Shown: positions 55,204 to 64,000 of the stretch, piece after piece
Numbering within the stretch: the first letter of the stretch is position 1
How the letters are laid out: each line of letters begins with the position of its first letter
Assembly (NCBI GenBank): GCA_016788885.1
Contig: JAEURX010000075.1
Span: 62,001 to 126,000, forward strand
DNA: 64,000 nt
Direction: 5' to 3'
Source of the DNA: Nitrospira sp.
GTDB taxonomy: Bacteria > Nitrospirota > Nitrospiria > Nitrospirales > Nitrospiraceae
The notes under the pieces: model-generated
What the model was told of the DNA's origin: nothing
Seen by the model: the letters and a program-made list of their open reading frames with translations, nothing else
Database searches by the model: none
Made by a program: the position numbers and the translations under genes

Positions 55204-58200
55204 GAACCGGTTTCCTCCGTCGTGGAGCCGGAGCTGACGTCACGTCGCTTCCGGCAGATTCGTCGGGCACGGCACCGACTGGAATACACACTTCGACCGT
55301 CGTGCCGGAATCCATTCGCGAGTGAATCTCAACCCGGCCCGCAAGAATCTCCACGCGCTCCCGTATGCCCCGTAGCCCGAATCCGGCCATCGGAGACAGA
55401 CCCTCAACATCAAATCCGACACCATCGTCTGTGACGGTCAACCGCCATTCCCGCCGACTCCGCTGAACCAGGATGGACACGGTCGTGGCATGTGCATGGC
55501 GAGTCACATTGGTCAGTAGTTCCTGAACAATCCGATAGAAGGCCGTCTCCAGTGTGGGCAGGCGCCCTGCACGACGGTGCGCCTGCTCAAACACCAGCGA
55601 ACAGCGCAGGCCGGTCCGCGCCTGCACGTCCGCGATCATCGCTTCCAGACCGGCCTTGAGCCCCAGTTCTTCTAGGACCGGAGGGCGAAGGACCCGAACA
55701 ATCTGGCGCAGGCGCGCAAACAAAAGATCTGTCGTCTCCAGCGCGCGAGCCAAGCGATCTTGGCCACGCCCGGCCGCCGCAGTCGATCGACCCGCGACGC
55801 TGCGCTTGACCGACGCCAGATCGAACTTGAGCGAGGTCAGCAATTGACCGACTTCATCGTGCAATTCGCGTGACAATCGTCGGCGTTCGTTGGACTCCAC
55901 CATATGCAATTCCTGAGACATGGCCTGGAATCGTCGATACGCCTCTTCCAGGGAGGCATAGGCTCGCCGAGGGGCCGTGACATCGATCATCGCTCCGATC
56001 ATACGTACGCCGACGCCAGCCTCGTTCCGTACGATATGGGCCCGATCCAGGAAGTTTCCATACGTGCCGTCGGCCAGGAGAAAACGGTATTCAGCAACGA
56101 ACGTTCTGACATCTGTTTGGATGGCCTGACTCACCATGCCGAGAATCCGTTCTTTGTCTTCCGGGTGCAACCGGTTGCTCCACGCGTCGATGCTTGTCTC
56201 CGTTCGCGGATCATACCCGAACTTGTCGCAGGCGTTGGGACTCCACCAATGACCACCCGTGAGCAAATCCCAATCCCACAAGATGTCGTTGGTAGCCTCA
56301 GCGACCAGACGGAACCGCTCCTCACTGGACCGGAGCAGGGCTTCGGTCTGCTTTCGGTCGGTGATGTCCCGACCAACCCCGGTAATCCCGACCACCCGGC
56401 CGTGTAAATCCGTGAAGGGGGCGCCATTCCAGTGATACAAAATCGCACGGCCGTCTTTGGTGAGCAGATGGCCCTCCAACTCCGCATAGCCGGCCTCGAA
56501 CGCCTGTTGAATGGCCGCGCTGGTCGGTTCCGCCTCCGACGTGGGCACCATCTCCAATGCCGATTTTCCCAACAACTCCTCATGCGTATACCCGGTGACC
56601 GTTTCCAATCGACGGTTCCATTTGCTGAGACGGCCTTCCAGATCCAGCACAAAAATCACATCGGGAACGGTTTCCATAATGGTCTGCAAATTACTCAAGG
56701 CTTCCGCCAGTTCCCGCTCCGCCTGTTTGCGCTCAGTGATATCGGCAATGGTACCGACCATGCGCAAGGGCTGCCCGTCAATGTCTCTGGCGACAACTTT
56801 GCCTCGGTCGAGATACCATCGATATTCCCCGGACTTGTGGCGTAATCGAACTTCGAGTTCCTTCACGGGCGTGCGGCCATCCAGATGCGCCTGGAGCACC
56901 TCTGTCATGCGTGGGGTGTCCTCCGGATGCAGAATCTCGTAGAAGAAAGCCGTCGACCCGGTAACCTCCTCGGGTCGATACCCGAGCAGGCGGATCCACT
57001 GAGGACTGAAGTAGACGGCATTGGTCTTGACGTTCCAGTCCCACAGCCCCTCATTGGTCGCCTCGATGGCGAAGTGGAATCGCTCTTCACTGGTGCGTAG
57101 TGCACCTTCGGCCCGCTTCCGCTCAGTCACATCACGAACGAAGGCGCAATGGCATTCCCGTCCGTTGTAGTACATGAAATTCACATCGACTTCGATCGGA
57201 ATGAGCCGGCCGTCCTTGGTGCGATGACGACTCTCAAACGACACGTTCCCCTGAGCCCTGGTTTCTTCCCAATAGCTCGGCCAGGCCTCGGTTGGGAAGT
57301 CTGAGTTCAGGTCATGCACCGTCATCCCGAGAAGTTCCTCCCGCGAATACCCCAGCATCACCGTCGCGGCATCGTTGACATCCAACAGCTCAGCGTTTGA
57401 CCCGACCCAGTAGATCGCCTCCGTCGCATGATCGACAGTGTACTTGGCTAACTGCAGGGCCTCCTCGGTCCGCTTTCGTTCTGTGATGTCCTGCACCATC
57501 GCCAATACGTGCAGCGCATGCCCCGCCTCGTCCCGGATGACCGAGAGTCCCACGTGGGCCCAAATGATGCGCCCGTCTTTTCGGATGTACCGTTTTTCAA
57601 ATACATCACAGGCCAGTTCTCCCGACAAAAGATTCCGCACCCGTTCGAGATTCTGGCCCAAGTCATCCGGATGCGTCAGGGACTGATAGGTACGCGTGAG
57701 GAGTTCCTCCTCGGAATAACCGAGAATTGTGCAGAGGGTTTGATTGACCTCCCATAACCGTCCGGTGACATCCGCGATCGACATCCCAATCGTCGCATTC
57801 CGATAGGCGGCGCGAAAGCGTTCCTCGCTACGACGGAGCGCATTTTCCACCCGCTTCCGCTCCGTAATATTCAATAAGACGCCGATGGCACGAGTGACCC
57901 GCCCCTGGCGGTCCGGAAGCCCTCGCCCCTTCGCCAACACCCATCGTTCCTCCCCCGTGGGAAGCCTGAGCCGATACTCCGCCTCGTAGTCGCGATGCAT
58001 CCTGAGGCAATCCTCGAATCGTTGTGCCACCCATTCACGGTCTTCCGGGTGAATACGCTCGAGACAGGCCGCATACGACGTAAGATCACCTGGGCGGAAG
58101 CCGACAATCTCCATCCCCCTGGGAGAAAAGATGGTGCGATCCTCTGCCACATTCCAATCAAAGGTACCTTCTCCTGCCGCGGCCAGCGCGAGACTGAGGT

Positions 58201-60325
58201 GCGTCTCCCCTTCCTGCCGCTTCGCCTCCACCTGTTTCAGCTCGGTGAGGTCCTTCACATAGGCGACACGCGAATGGGGCCGTCCATGCGCATCCCTGAT
58301 GAGCATGGCCTCGACCAAGACCGGAAACACCGAGCCGTCCTTGCGCTGTTGAACGGACTCGAAGAGGAGATGCCCCTCCTGGCCGATGAGCGTGCAATGC
58401 TCCTGAACCGCCGCGCGTGCCTCGGGAGCGTAGACTGACAGAACGGGCCGACCGATCAGTTCCTCCACCGTGTATCCGGATTGCCGGGCAAACGCTCGAT
58501 TGACCGCCAGGAAGGTCTCCGAAACCAAATCGGCATGGGCGAGCCCGAACTCCGCCTGTTCAAACACCTGTTGCCAGCGTCGCGCATCTTCCTCGGCTTG
58601 TTTCCGTTCGGTAATGTCGGTCGTCGCCCCGACCATGCGATAGGGACGGCCCTGTTCATCCCACAGCGCCTGCGCACGCGATTGAAGCCATCGATAACTT
58701 CCATCCTTGTGACGCACCCGGCATTGCACATCAAAGGGCACCCGACGTTCGAAATGGTTCTGGGTCTCGGTCCGCACGCGCGCCAGGTCATCCGGATGCA
58801 CCCGATCGAAGAATGAAGACGCGAGATCCGGCAATTCATCCTCAGCAAACCCCAACAAGGCTTTCCAACGGGCGGAATGCACCGCCTCTCCGGTGAGCAC
58901 ATTCCAATCCCAGATCCCGTCGGAGGTGCCTCGCACGGCCAGGGCATAGCGCTCTTCGCTCGCTTTGAGTTGCTGCTCGGCGAGGAATCGCCCCAACTCA
59001 CTGCCGGCGCGGCCGGCAGCCATGCGCAACAGCGATTCCGCCCAGACGGGATCCTTCAACGGTTTGCTGGCGAGCACGGCAAGCCACCCGATGGGCTCGT
59101 CGCTCGGTGAGGGAAGCATCAAGGCCATATAGGACTCGATGGAGAGATGACGAAGCAGATCATCCTGAGGGAATGTGGCTTGCACGTCGGCCGGATAGTG
59201 ACAGAATCCTTCGGTCAGGACGTGCTCGCACGGTGTCCCCGCCAAGTCATACTCTACCTGTTCCAGCGGCCCATCCGGCCCACGACCGGCAACGGTCCTG
59301 GCGCGATCCCGACCGGGAAGGGGTCGAATACAGAACGCATAGTCCGCCTCAATCGCATGCGCCAGCGTTTCCACGAGCTGCCGCAGGAATGCCACGCCTG
59401 TCGAGCGGATGGTCCCGGCCATCACGCCCAAGGCTTCTTCACTGCGCTTCTGCGCCGTGAGATCCCGTACCGAAACGATGCCGCCGATCCACTCTCCGTC
59501 ACGAATGAGCGGCGCCACGGTCCACCTGACCCGCAAGGCTGAGCCATCGCATCCGACAAACACGTCATCCGGACTCTGGCTCTTCACCGGCAGAACACAC
59601 GCACGCGCGAGCCGACAGGGTTCATCCGAACACGATGCAGCGCTCTGCTCATGACGATGGACACAGTCGTGCAGCAACCGGCCGGCAAGTTCGGAGGAAG
59701 TCTGGTTGAGAAGCACTTCCGTCTCATGATTGACGTGTCGCACACGCCCGCTGCAGTCCGTGACGAAGACCGCGTCTGCCATACTCGCGATCATCTCGCT
59801 CAGTACATGCTCATCGAGGATCGAACGATCGACTCTCAGCCTTCGCAATTCCAACTGCGCCCCGGCCTGTCGAGCCACTCGCCGCAACGCTTCACCTTGC
59901 TCGTCGGTCGTCCTGCGAGGCACCACGTCCATGACGGCGATCGTGCCCACTGCGTATCCGTCGGGGGTCAGAATCGGGGCTCCACAGTAAAATCTGACTC
60001 GCGGTTCCGCCATGACCAACGGATGGGTGGAAAAGCGCGGATCGGCCTGTGCATCCTCAATCGTCACCAACTCCGTCTGTTGGATGGTGAACGCACACAG
60101 ACCGGCGTCACGGACGGTCTCGGTTATAGCCAGGCCGACCGTGGCTTTGAACCACTGCCGGTCCCGGTCGATGAACGTGACGACCGCGATCGGCGCACGG
60201 CACAACGCCGCAGCCAGATGCGCCAAGTCATCGAAGGCGGTGTCCGGGGGAGAGTCGAGAATCCGGTAGCGCAACAAGGCAGCTACACGGGCCATGTCGT
60301 CGGAAGGCGGGGCGTGCGTCGCCAT
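55196..60325 (-). CDS. NarX-type histidine kinase with GAF domains and nine PAS domains
   Basis: 1709 residues. A GAF domain (about 15-160) is followed by a PAS with a Cys-rich insertion (CVHRHEQSAASCSDEPCRLARAC), then a second GAF-like domain, then eight more PAS domains, most ending DITERK. The kinase core is HisKA_3 type with H1489 in SRELHDEVGQ and a short HATPase (about 1590-1690). Kinases of this type signal to NarL-family regulators, and one is encoded in an 8-base overlap. No membrane helix is obvious, so sensing is probably cytoplasmic. Four Cys in the first PAS could bind metal or report redox. Confidence 0.93.
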   Translation of the reverse strand: MATHAPPSDDMARVAALLRYRILDSPPDTAFDDLAHLAAALCRAPIAVVTFIDRDRQWFKATVGLAITETVRDAGLCAFTIQQTELVTIEDAQADPRFSTHPLVMAEPRVRFYCGAPILTPDGYAVGTIAVMDVVPRRTTDEQGEALRRVARQAGAQLELRRLRVDRSILDEHVLSEMIASMADAVFVTDCSGRVRHVNHETEVLLNQTSSELAGRLLHDCVHRHEQSAASCSDEPCRLARACVLPVKSQSPDDVFVGCDGSALRVRWTVAPLIRDGEWIGGIVSVRDLTAQKRSEEALGVMAGTIRSTGVAFLRQLVETLAHAIEADYAFCIRPLPGRDRARTVAGRGPDGPLEQVEYDLAGTPCEHVLTEGFCHYPADVQATFPQDDLLRHLSIESYMALMLPSPSDEPIGWLAVLASKPLKDPVWAESLLRMAAGRAGSELGRFLAEQQLKASEERYALAVRGTSDGIWDWNVLTGEAVHSARWKALLGFAEDELPDLASSFFDRVHPDDLARVRTETQNHFERRVPFDVQCRVRHKDGSYRWLQSRAQALWDEQGRPYRMVGATTDITERKQAEEDARRWQQVFEQAEFGLAHADLVSETFLAVNRAFARQSGYTVEELIGRPVLSVYAPEARAAVQEHCTLIGQEGHLLFESVQQRKDGSVFPVLVEAMLIRDAHGRPHSRVAYVKDLTELKQVEAKRQEGETHLSLALAAAGEGTFDWNVAEDRTIFSPRGMEIVGFRPGDLTSYAACLERIHPEDREWVAQRFEDCLRMHRDYEAEYRLRLPTGEERWVLAKGRGLPDRQGRVTRAIGVLLNITERKRVENALRRSEERFRAAYRNATIGMSIADVTGRLWEVNQTLCTILGYSEEELLTRTYQSLTHPDDLGQNLERVRNLLSGELACDVFEKRYIRKDGRIIWAHVGLSVIRDEAGHALHVLAMVQDITERKRTEEALQLAKYTVDHATEAIYWVGSNAELLDVNDAATVMLGYSREELLGMTVHDLNSDFPTEAWPSYWEETRAQGNVSFESRHRTKDGRLIPIEVDVNFMYYNGRECHCAFVRDVTERKRAEGALRTSEERFHFAIEATNEGLWDWNVKTNAVYFSPQWIRLLGYRPEEVTGSTAFFYEILHPEDTPRMTEVLQAHLDGRTPVKELEVRLRHKSGEYRWYLDRGKVVARDIDGQPLRMVGTIADITERKQAERELAEALSNLQTIMETVPDVIFVLDLEGRLSKWNRRLETVTGYTHEELLGKSALEMVPTSEAEPTSAAIQQAFEAGYAELEGHLLTKDGRAILYHWNGAPFTDLHGRVVGITGVGRDITDRKQTEALLRSSEERFRLVAEATNDILWDWDLLTGGHWWSPNACDKFGYDPRTETSIDAWSNRLHPEDKERILGMVSQAIQTDVRTFVAEYRFLLADGTYGNFLDRAHIVRNEAGVGVRMIGAMIDVTAPRRAYASLEEAYRRFQAMSQELHMVESNERRRLSRELHDEVGQLLTSLKFDLASVKRSVAGRSTAAAGRGQDRLARALETTDLLFARLRQIVRVLRPPVLEELGLKAGLEAMIADVQARTGLRCSLVFEQAHRRAGRLPTLETAFYRIVQELLTNVTRHAHATTVSILVQRSRREWRLTVTDDGVGFDVEGLSPMAGFGLRGIRERVEILAGRVEIHSRMDSGTTVEVCIPVGAVPDESAGSDVTSAPAPRRRKPVHE

Positions 60326-60470
60326 ACGTGCAGTCCCACGCGCAAATACCCGAAGGATTGGTGTACGCTGATTTCGCCCAGAGTCTTACCACAAATACCC
60401 CGCATCGAATAGGGCCATCCGGGACAAGGGGAGCCATCTGGCTCTCTCAGTGACCTGTGCGGGGGCAGCG

Positions 60471-63017
60471 CTATGACCAGGCAGGGAGTGACGTGCCATC
60501 GGTCATGCGCCAATGAGGAACCCAAACCAGTGCCACGAGTTTGACGGCGATATTGGATTTGCTGGGCTTGAGCATGATGCGGTCGAGTGTTTCCGTCAGC
60601 GGATCAGTCGCAGCCGCCAACGCGGAGGTTTCGGCGTTGAACTGCGATTCAAGATCAGACAACTGTTGTTGCAGGGCCGCGACATTGTCTTCGGCATGGC
60701 TCACATCCTTCGATTCCTTCATGGCCCGGCCCGCACCACGGATCGCGGTCGTCGCCTTGCCGATCGTGGTCGCGCTGATCGTCTTCCGTCCCAGGAACGC
60801 CCCCAAGATCGTCGCACCGACGGAAATCGCTGCTTGCAACTGACTGCTTCGGGATTCCGCCTGTTGCCGCTCGACCATCTGCTCCGCGCGCCGGATACGA
60901 TCTTGGAGGGCTGCAATCTTGGGCGAATACTTTTTCCGCAGGGCGTCGCTTTGCTGATCACGTTGCTCACGCCCGGCCTGCTGGAGTCGCACCCGGAAAT
61001 CGCGTTCCGATTCACCAGGCCGCGACAAGGCATTCGCACTCGGGCTGCGAAAGAGTTCGAGCGTGTGCGTACGATAGATCCAACCTGAGAGCGCACTCTT
61101 CCAGACCTCATATTGTTTGGCCTGACTCGCGATACCGGGGAGCGGCTCGAACTTGGTACGGTCGACCGGTTCGCGCTCCAGATCGGCCAAGGCGATCTCC
61201 GCGAGGTGCGACTGTTCCCATTCCAGCGGAATCGCGCCGGTCCCGATCGCCGCCAGGCGCGTCAGCTCGTTCGTCGTATCAACCGCCGCTTTAGTATCCA
61301 CAAACCGCACCTGAACCGCCCCGAGCACCATGGGCTGATAGACGAGTGCGGCCGTGTCAGGCTGCGCGCTCCGCAAGGGTACAAAATATTGCGGCACATC
61401 GGGCGGCACGATCGGACGGGCCGCCGCCGCGTGCGTCCCCTCCTGTGCCGATCGCGACACTCCCGCTACCTGCGCGGCGCGACCCGACAGACCGGCAGAT
61501 GGGTGCGCGCTTCGCATCGGCGCCATCAATTGCTTGATTTGTGTCCGCGTCAGCGGGCCGCGCAGGTACGACAAGGTCCAGCGAGTTTGGAAGACTTCCG
61601 GCGCATCCTCGTGGACATTGTTCAGGAGAAACACCCGGTTCCCGAGCCCCGCCAGCGTTTGCTCCATCTGTTGGCGATCAAACCTTTTCCCGCTACTGGC
61701 TGCCGCACCCTCCAGCCCCTCGATCACCCGCGCCTTGTCGCGCTCCGTTTGCAGCCGACCAATGAACCAGGTGCCGGTATTGGCCAATCCCTTGTAATCG
61801 AGATCGACCGGATTTTGCGTCGCCAATACGACACCCAGCCCGAACGCCCGTGCCTGCTTGAGCAGGGTCAACAGCGGCGCCTTGGAGGGAGGATTGGCCA
61901 CAGGCGGGAAGTAGCCGAAAATTTCGTCCATGTAGAGAATCGCCCGCAGGCTGGTCGTGCCGGATTGCGAACGAACCCAGCCCAACGTTTGATTCAGCAA
62001 CAGTGAGACAAAAAACATCCGTTCTGCATCATTCAAATGCGCAATCGAAAAAATGGCGATCCGTGGCTTCCCGGACGCCCCGTACAGCATCTGTCCGACG
62101 TCCAGTGGTTCCCCTTCCATCCAAGCGGCAAATCCCGGCGCAGCCAACAAATTGTTCAGTTGCATGGCCAGCGCGAACCGCTCCTTCGACGGAAAGAACG
62201 ATTCCAGATCCAACACCCCGACCTTCACCAGCGGCGGCGCTTGAATCTGATGAATCAGCGCGGCCAGATCCAAATCTCGCCCCGCCCGCCAGGCGCTGTC
62301 GAGAATCGACGACAGGAGAATATGTTCACGGCTCTTGATCGGGTCAGCTTGCAAACCGATCAAACCCAGGAGACTGGTCACCGTCGTGCCGATCCGTTCG
62401 CGCAGGAGTTCCGCATCATCCAGCATCTCGGGCGGCGGCGCGGCAAACGACTTCAGAATCGACACCGGCAATCCCGCATTGCTCCCCGGCGTGTAGATGG
62501 CGAAGTCGGCGGCATCTCTCAATGTTTGGATACGCGCGGCGCTTTGTCCCCATTCACCCAACCCTTTCTCCCACAGCGCCGCCTGCTGTGCCGCGTAGTC
62601 GGCAGGCGCAAGTCCCTTCTTGCGTGCATCGTCTTCATTGATCCAGAGGGCAAAGTCCTCACCTCGAAGTTGCGGAAACGTGAGCAGCAGGTTCGCGAGG
62701 TCTCCCTTGGGGTCGATGACAATAGCGGGAATCCCGTCGATCGCGGCTTCTTCCAGCAGCCCGACGCACAGCCCCGTCTTGCCGCTTCCCGTCATGCCGA
62801 CGCAGACCGCATGAGTCACCAGATCCTTGGAGTCATACAGCAGCCATCCCGGCTTGGCTTTCTTCGCGGCCAGATCGTACGGTCGACCGAGATAGAACAC
62901 CCCGAGCTTCTCGAAATCAGCGGCCCCTGCGCTCGACGGATCTGGCGCGGACGCACCGAGGATGCTGTCGGTCGTGGCCACGGCTTTGGCCTTCGTCTCT
63001 GTCTTTTTCGGCGGCAT
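60471..63017 (-). CDS. HerA/FtsK-like ATPase with C-terminal coiled coil
   Basis: 848 residues from the ATG at 63017; the upstream 39 codons of the open frame lack family sense. Walker A is G74-M-T-G-S-G-K-T81 and Walker B lies in LYMDEIFGYF; the VVLATQNPVDLDYK segment is a typical sensor motif of HerA-like ATPases. A long charged coiled coil (about 715-760) and a Gly-rich hydrophobic stretch (AISVGATILGAFLG) follow. Such ATPases move DNA or protein; no nuclease partner gene such as NurA lies beside it in the window. It is divergent from the last gene. Confidence 0.85.
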   Translation of the reverse strand: MPPKKTETKAKAVATTDSILGASAPDPSSAGAADFEKLGVFYLGRPYDLAAKKAKPGWLLYDSKDLVTHAVCVGMTGSGKTGLCVGLLEEAAIDGIPAIVIDPKGDLANLLLTFPQLRGEDFALWINEDDARKKGLAPADYAAQQAALWEKGLGEWGQSAARIQTLRDAADFAIYTPGSNAGLPVSILKSFAAPPPEMLDDAELLRERIGTTVTSLLGLIGLQADPIKSREHILLSSILDSAWRAGRDLDLAALIHQIQAPPLVKVGVLDLESFFPSKERFALAMQLNNLLAAPGFAAWMEGEPLDVGQMLYGASGKPRIAIFSIAHLNDAERMFFVSLLLNQTLGWVRSQSGTTSLRAILYMDEIFGYFPPVANPPSKAPLLTLLKQARAFGLGVVLATQNPVDLDYKGLANTGTWFIGRLQTERDKARVIEGLEGAAASSGKRFDRQQMEQTLAGLGNRVFLLNNVHEDAPEVFQTRWTLSYLRGPLTRTQIKQLMAPMRSAHPSAGLSGRAAQVAGVSRSAQEGTHAAAARPIVPPDVPQYFVPLRSAQPDTAALVYQPMVLGAVQVRFVDTKAAVDTTNELTRLAAIGTGAIPLEWEQSHLAEIALADLEREPVDRTKFEPLPGIASQAKQYEVWKSALSGWIYRTHTLELFRSPSANALSRPGESERDFRVRLQQAGREQRDQQSDALRKKYSPKIAALQDRIRRAEQMVERQQAESRSSQLQAAISVGATILGAFLGRKTISATTIGKATTAIRGAGRAMKESKDVSHAEDNVAALQQQLSDLESQFNAETSALAAATDPLTETLDRIMLKPSKSNIAVKLVALVWVPHWRMTDGTSLPAWS

Positions 63018-63209
63018 AGATGATCCCCCAGTGGAGCCAGCAGGAATCGCAGAACGCTGCGGAATGTCGACCGGCATTCTAGTAAGCAGGGGCACGGACT
63101 GCAAGCCGTTCACGCATCGGTTTCCGCACGGCAACCGGTCCTCACGTTCACCCCTCGCGTACTAATTCAATTGCGAAATCGGTTGGCTCACTGGCAGGAT
63201 GCAGCTGAC

Positions 63210-64000
63210 ATGCATCGTCACTGGATCATCTCGCTCGCGCTGGCCCTCTTTGGGCTTCCTGGTCTCGCCCTGGCCGAGGCTCCGCCCCAAAGCGTGCACT
63301 GGGGCGCCATCGCCTTTCCGGACCATGACCCAACCTTGACCCTGAGCACGGCTGTGCTGGATCGCTTCACGGAATTCGACGGCGCCGGCAAACGCTACAA
63401 CGATATGCATCAGACGATGGGCTTCAACTTTTTTACGGTGAGTTGGACGAAGCCCCTCTCGCAGTTACCCGGCTGGAATCTCAATCTCACGGCGGGTGGC
63501 GGGCCGACCAGGGATGGCCCCAGCCGGTTCCTACAGAATGATGTCGTCCACAAATTACGCGGCTTTGACCCGGTCCCGGTCGGCGAGAAGCGTGACGCCA
63601 ATGACTTCATGCTGAGCGGCACGATGACGCGCTGGTTCGGCATCCTGGGAACCAGTGACGTCTTCTTTGCCGGAGTGGGCGGCGCCGGCGGCTCACTGTA
63701 CTACGAACCCTACGTACAAGCCGGCTTTCGACGTCTGGCCATCTTGGGCGTGATCCCGTTCCTCGGCGACTATCTTCGCGTGTCCGCACTGGGGCGCTAC
63801 GGCCGCCCCTTCAGCGGCGCGGCGTTTCACCAGGTCGCCCCGCAATCCTATCTCGCGCAGGCATCAGTGGGATTGGGCAACTATCAGCACTGGAAGGATT
63901 CGACGCCCTGGGAAATCGAACTCGCCGTGACCGTCGATTCCGGACTGTTCGTGGACCATCGAGGAGATGCGCTGGAAGAACGATTCGTCTCACTGGCGCT
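63210..64000 (+). CDS. exported protein, possibly outer-membrane, truncated by window end
   Basis: At least 263 residues, with no stop before 64000. A signal peptide (about 1-22, ending ALAEAP) is clear. The mature part has alternating strand-like segments (FNFFTVSW, NLNLTAGGG, DFMLSGTMTRWFG, DVFFAGVG) ending in aromatic residues, as in a beta-barrel or acyl-chain-modifying outer-membrane enzyme. I do not recognise the family. The 192-bp divergent gap upstream has at best a weak promoter. Confidence 0.6.
   Translation, partial: MHRHWIISLALALFGLPGLALAEAPPQSVHWGAIAFPDHDPTLTLSTAVLDRFTEFDGAGKRYNDMHQTMGFNFFTVSWTKPLSQLPGWNLNLTAGGGPTRDGPSRFLQNDVVHKLRGFDPVPVGEKRDANDFMLSGTMTRWFGILGTSDVFFAGVGGAGGSLYYEPYVQAGFRRLAILGVIPFLGDYLRVSALGRYGRPFSGAAFHQVAPQSYLAQASVGLGNYQHWKDSTPWEIELAVTVDSGLFVDHRGDALEERFVSLA

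Noticed and set aside
1-64000. CRISPR array, prophage, insertion sequence or toxin-antitoxin pair
   Set aside because: No regularly spaced repeats, integrase, transposase or paired small genes were seen.

Overview
The window reads as chromosomal DNA of a GC-rich, aerobic, Gram-negative bacterium. A member of Nitrospirota (Nitrospira-like) is my best guess, from overall gene style: very large PAS-domain sensor kinases, a NADH-type complex I with fused NuoCD, and few strong Shine-Dalgarno sites. This is an inference; there is no 16S or other marker here. I see no tRNA, rRNA, CRISPR array, insertion sequence or prophage.

Layout. (1) 107-4427, minus strand: an envelope cluster with a TPR protein, two paralogous small exported His/Cys proteins, a secreted protein, a TonB-type energy transducer and a TlpA-type thioredoxin. 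It looks like a metal- or cofactor-uptake and redox module continuing beyond the left edge. (2) 4650-7355: secA. (3) 7634-24394: a promoter, a MidA/NDUFAF7-type methyltransferase and a complete 13-ORF complex I operon (nuoA, B, CD, E-N). The methyltransferase overlaps nuoA; its mitochondrial homologue methylates the NuoD homologue. REP-like TTCACGA palindromes sit in the spacers. (4) 24387-31474: mixed housekeeping genes: a YihY-type membrane protein, an M50 protease with CBS domains, a polysaccharide deacetylase, a GNAT, a 119-bp palindromic repeat, a VOC protein, a DapF homologue lacking both catalytic cysteines, and uvrC.

(5) 31704-35509: two lipoproteins and a helical protein of unknown role, then what looks like a copper amine oxidase split into a domain-2/3 lipoprotein and a short catalytic protein. 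(6) 35761-39414: a LuxR-type regulator without LuxI, then a nitroreductase-like protein and a FabF-like ketosynthase with a Cys-Cys-His active site. This is a candidate small-molecule locus with a possible RNA switch over its first start codon. (7) 39660-60325: a signalling region with an atypical NarL-type regulator, two hybrid histidine kinases with FixL-like haem-PAS signatures, a UPF0114 protein, a 1331-aa patatin-membrane-GNAT fusion, and a minus-strand operon of a 1709-aa NarX-type kinase with three response regulators. (8) 60471-64000: a HerA-like ATPase and the start of an exported protein that runs off the window.

The strongest leads for undescribed biology are the split mini copper amine oxidase, the LuxR/nitroreductase/ketosynthase locus with its start-codon hairpin, the cysteine-free DapF homologue, and the structured leader of the 1.6-kb-codon kinase gene. 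All functional calls rest on reading motifs by eye, without searches.
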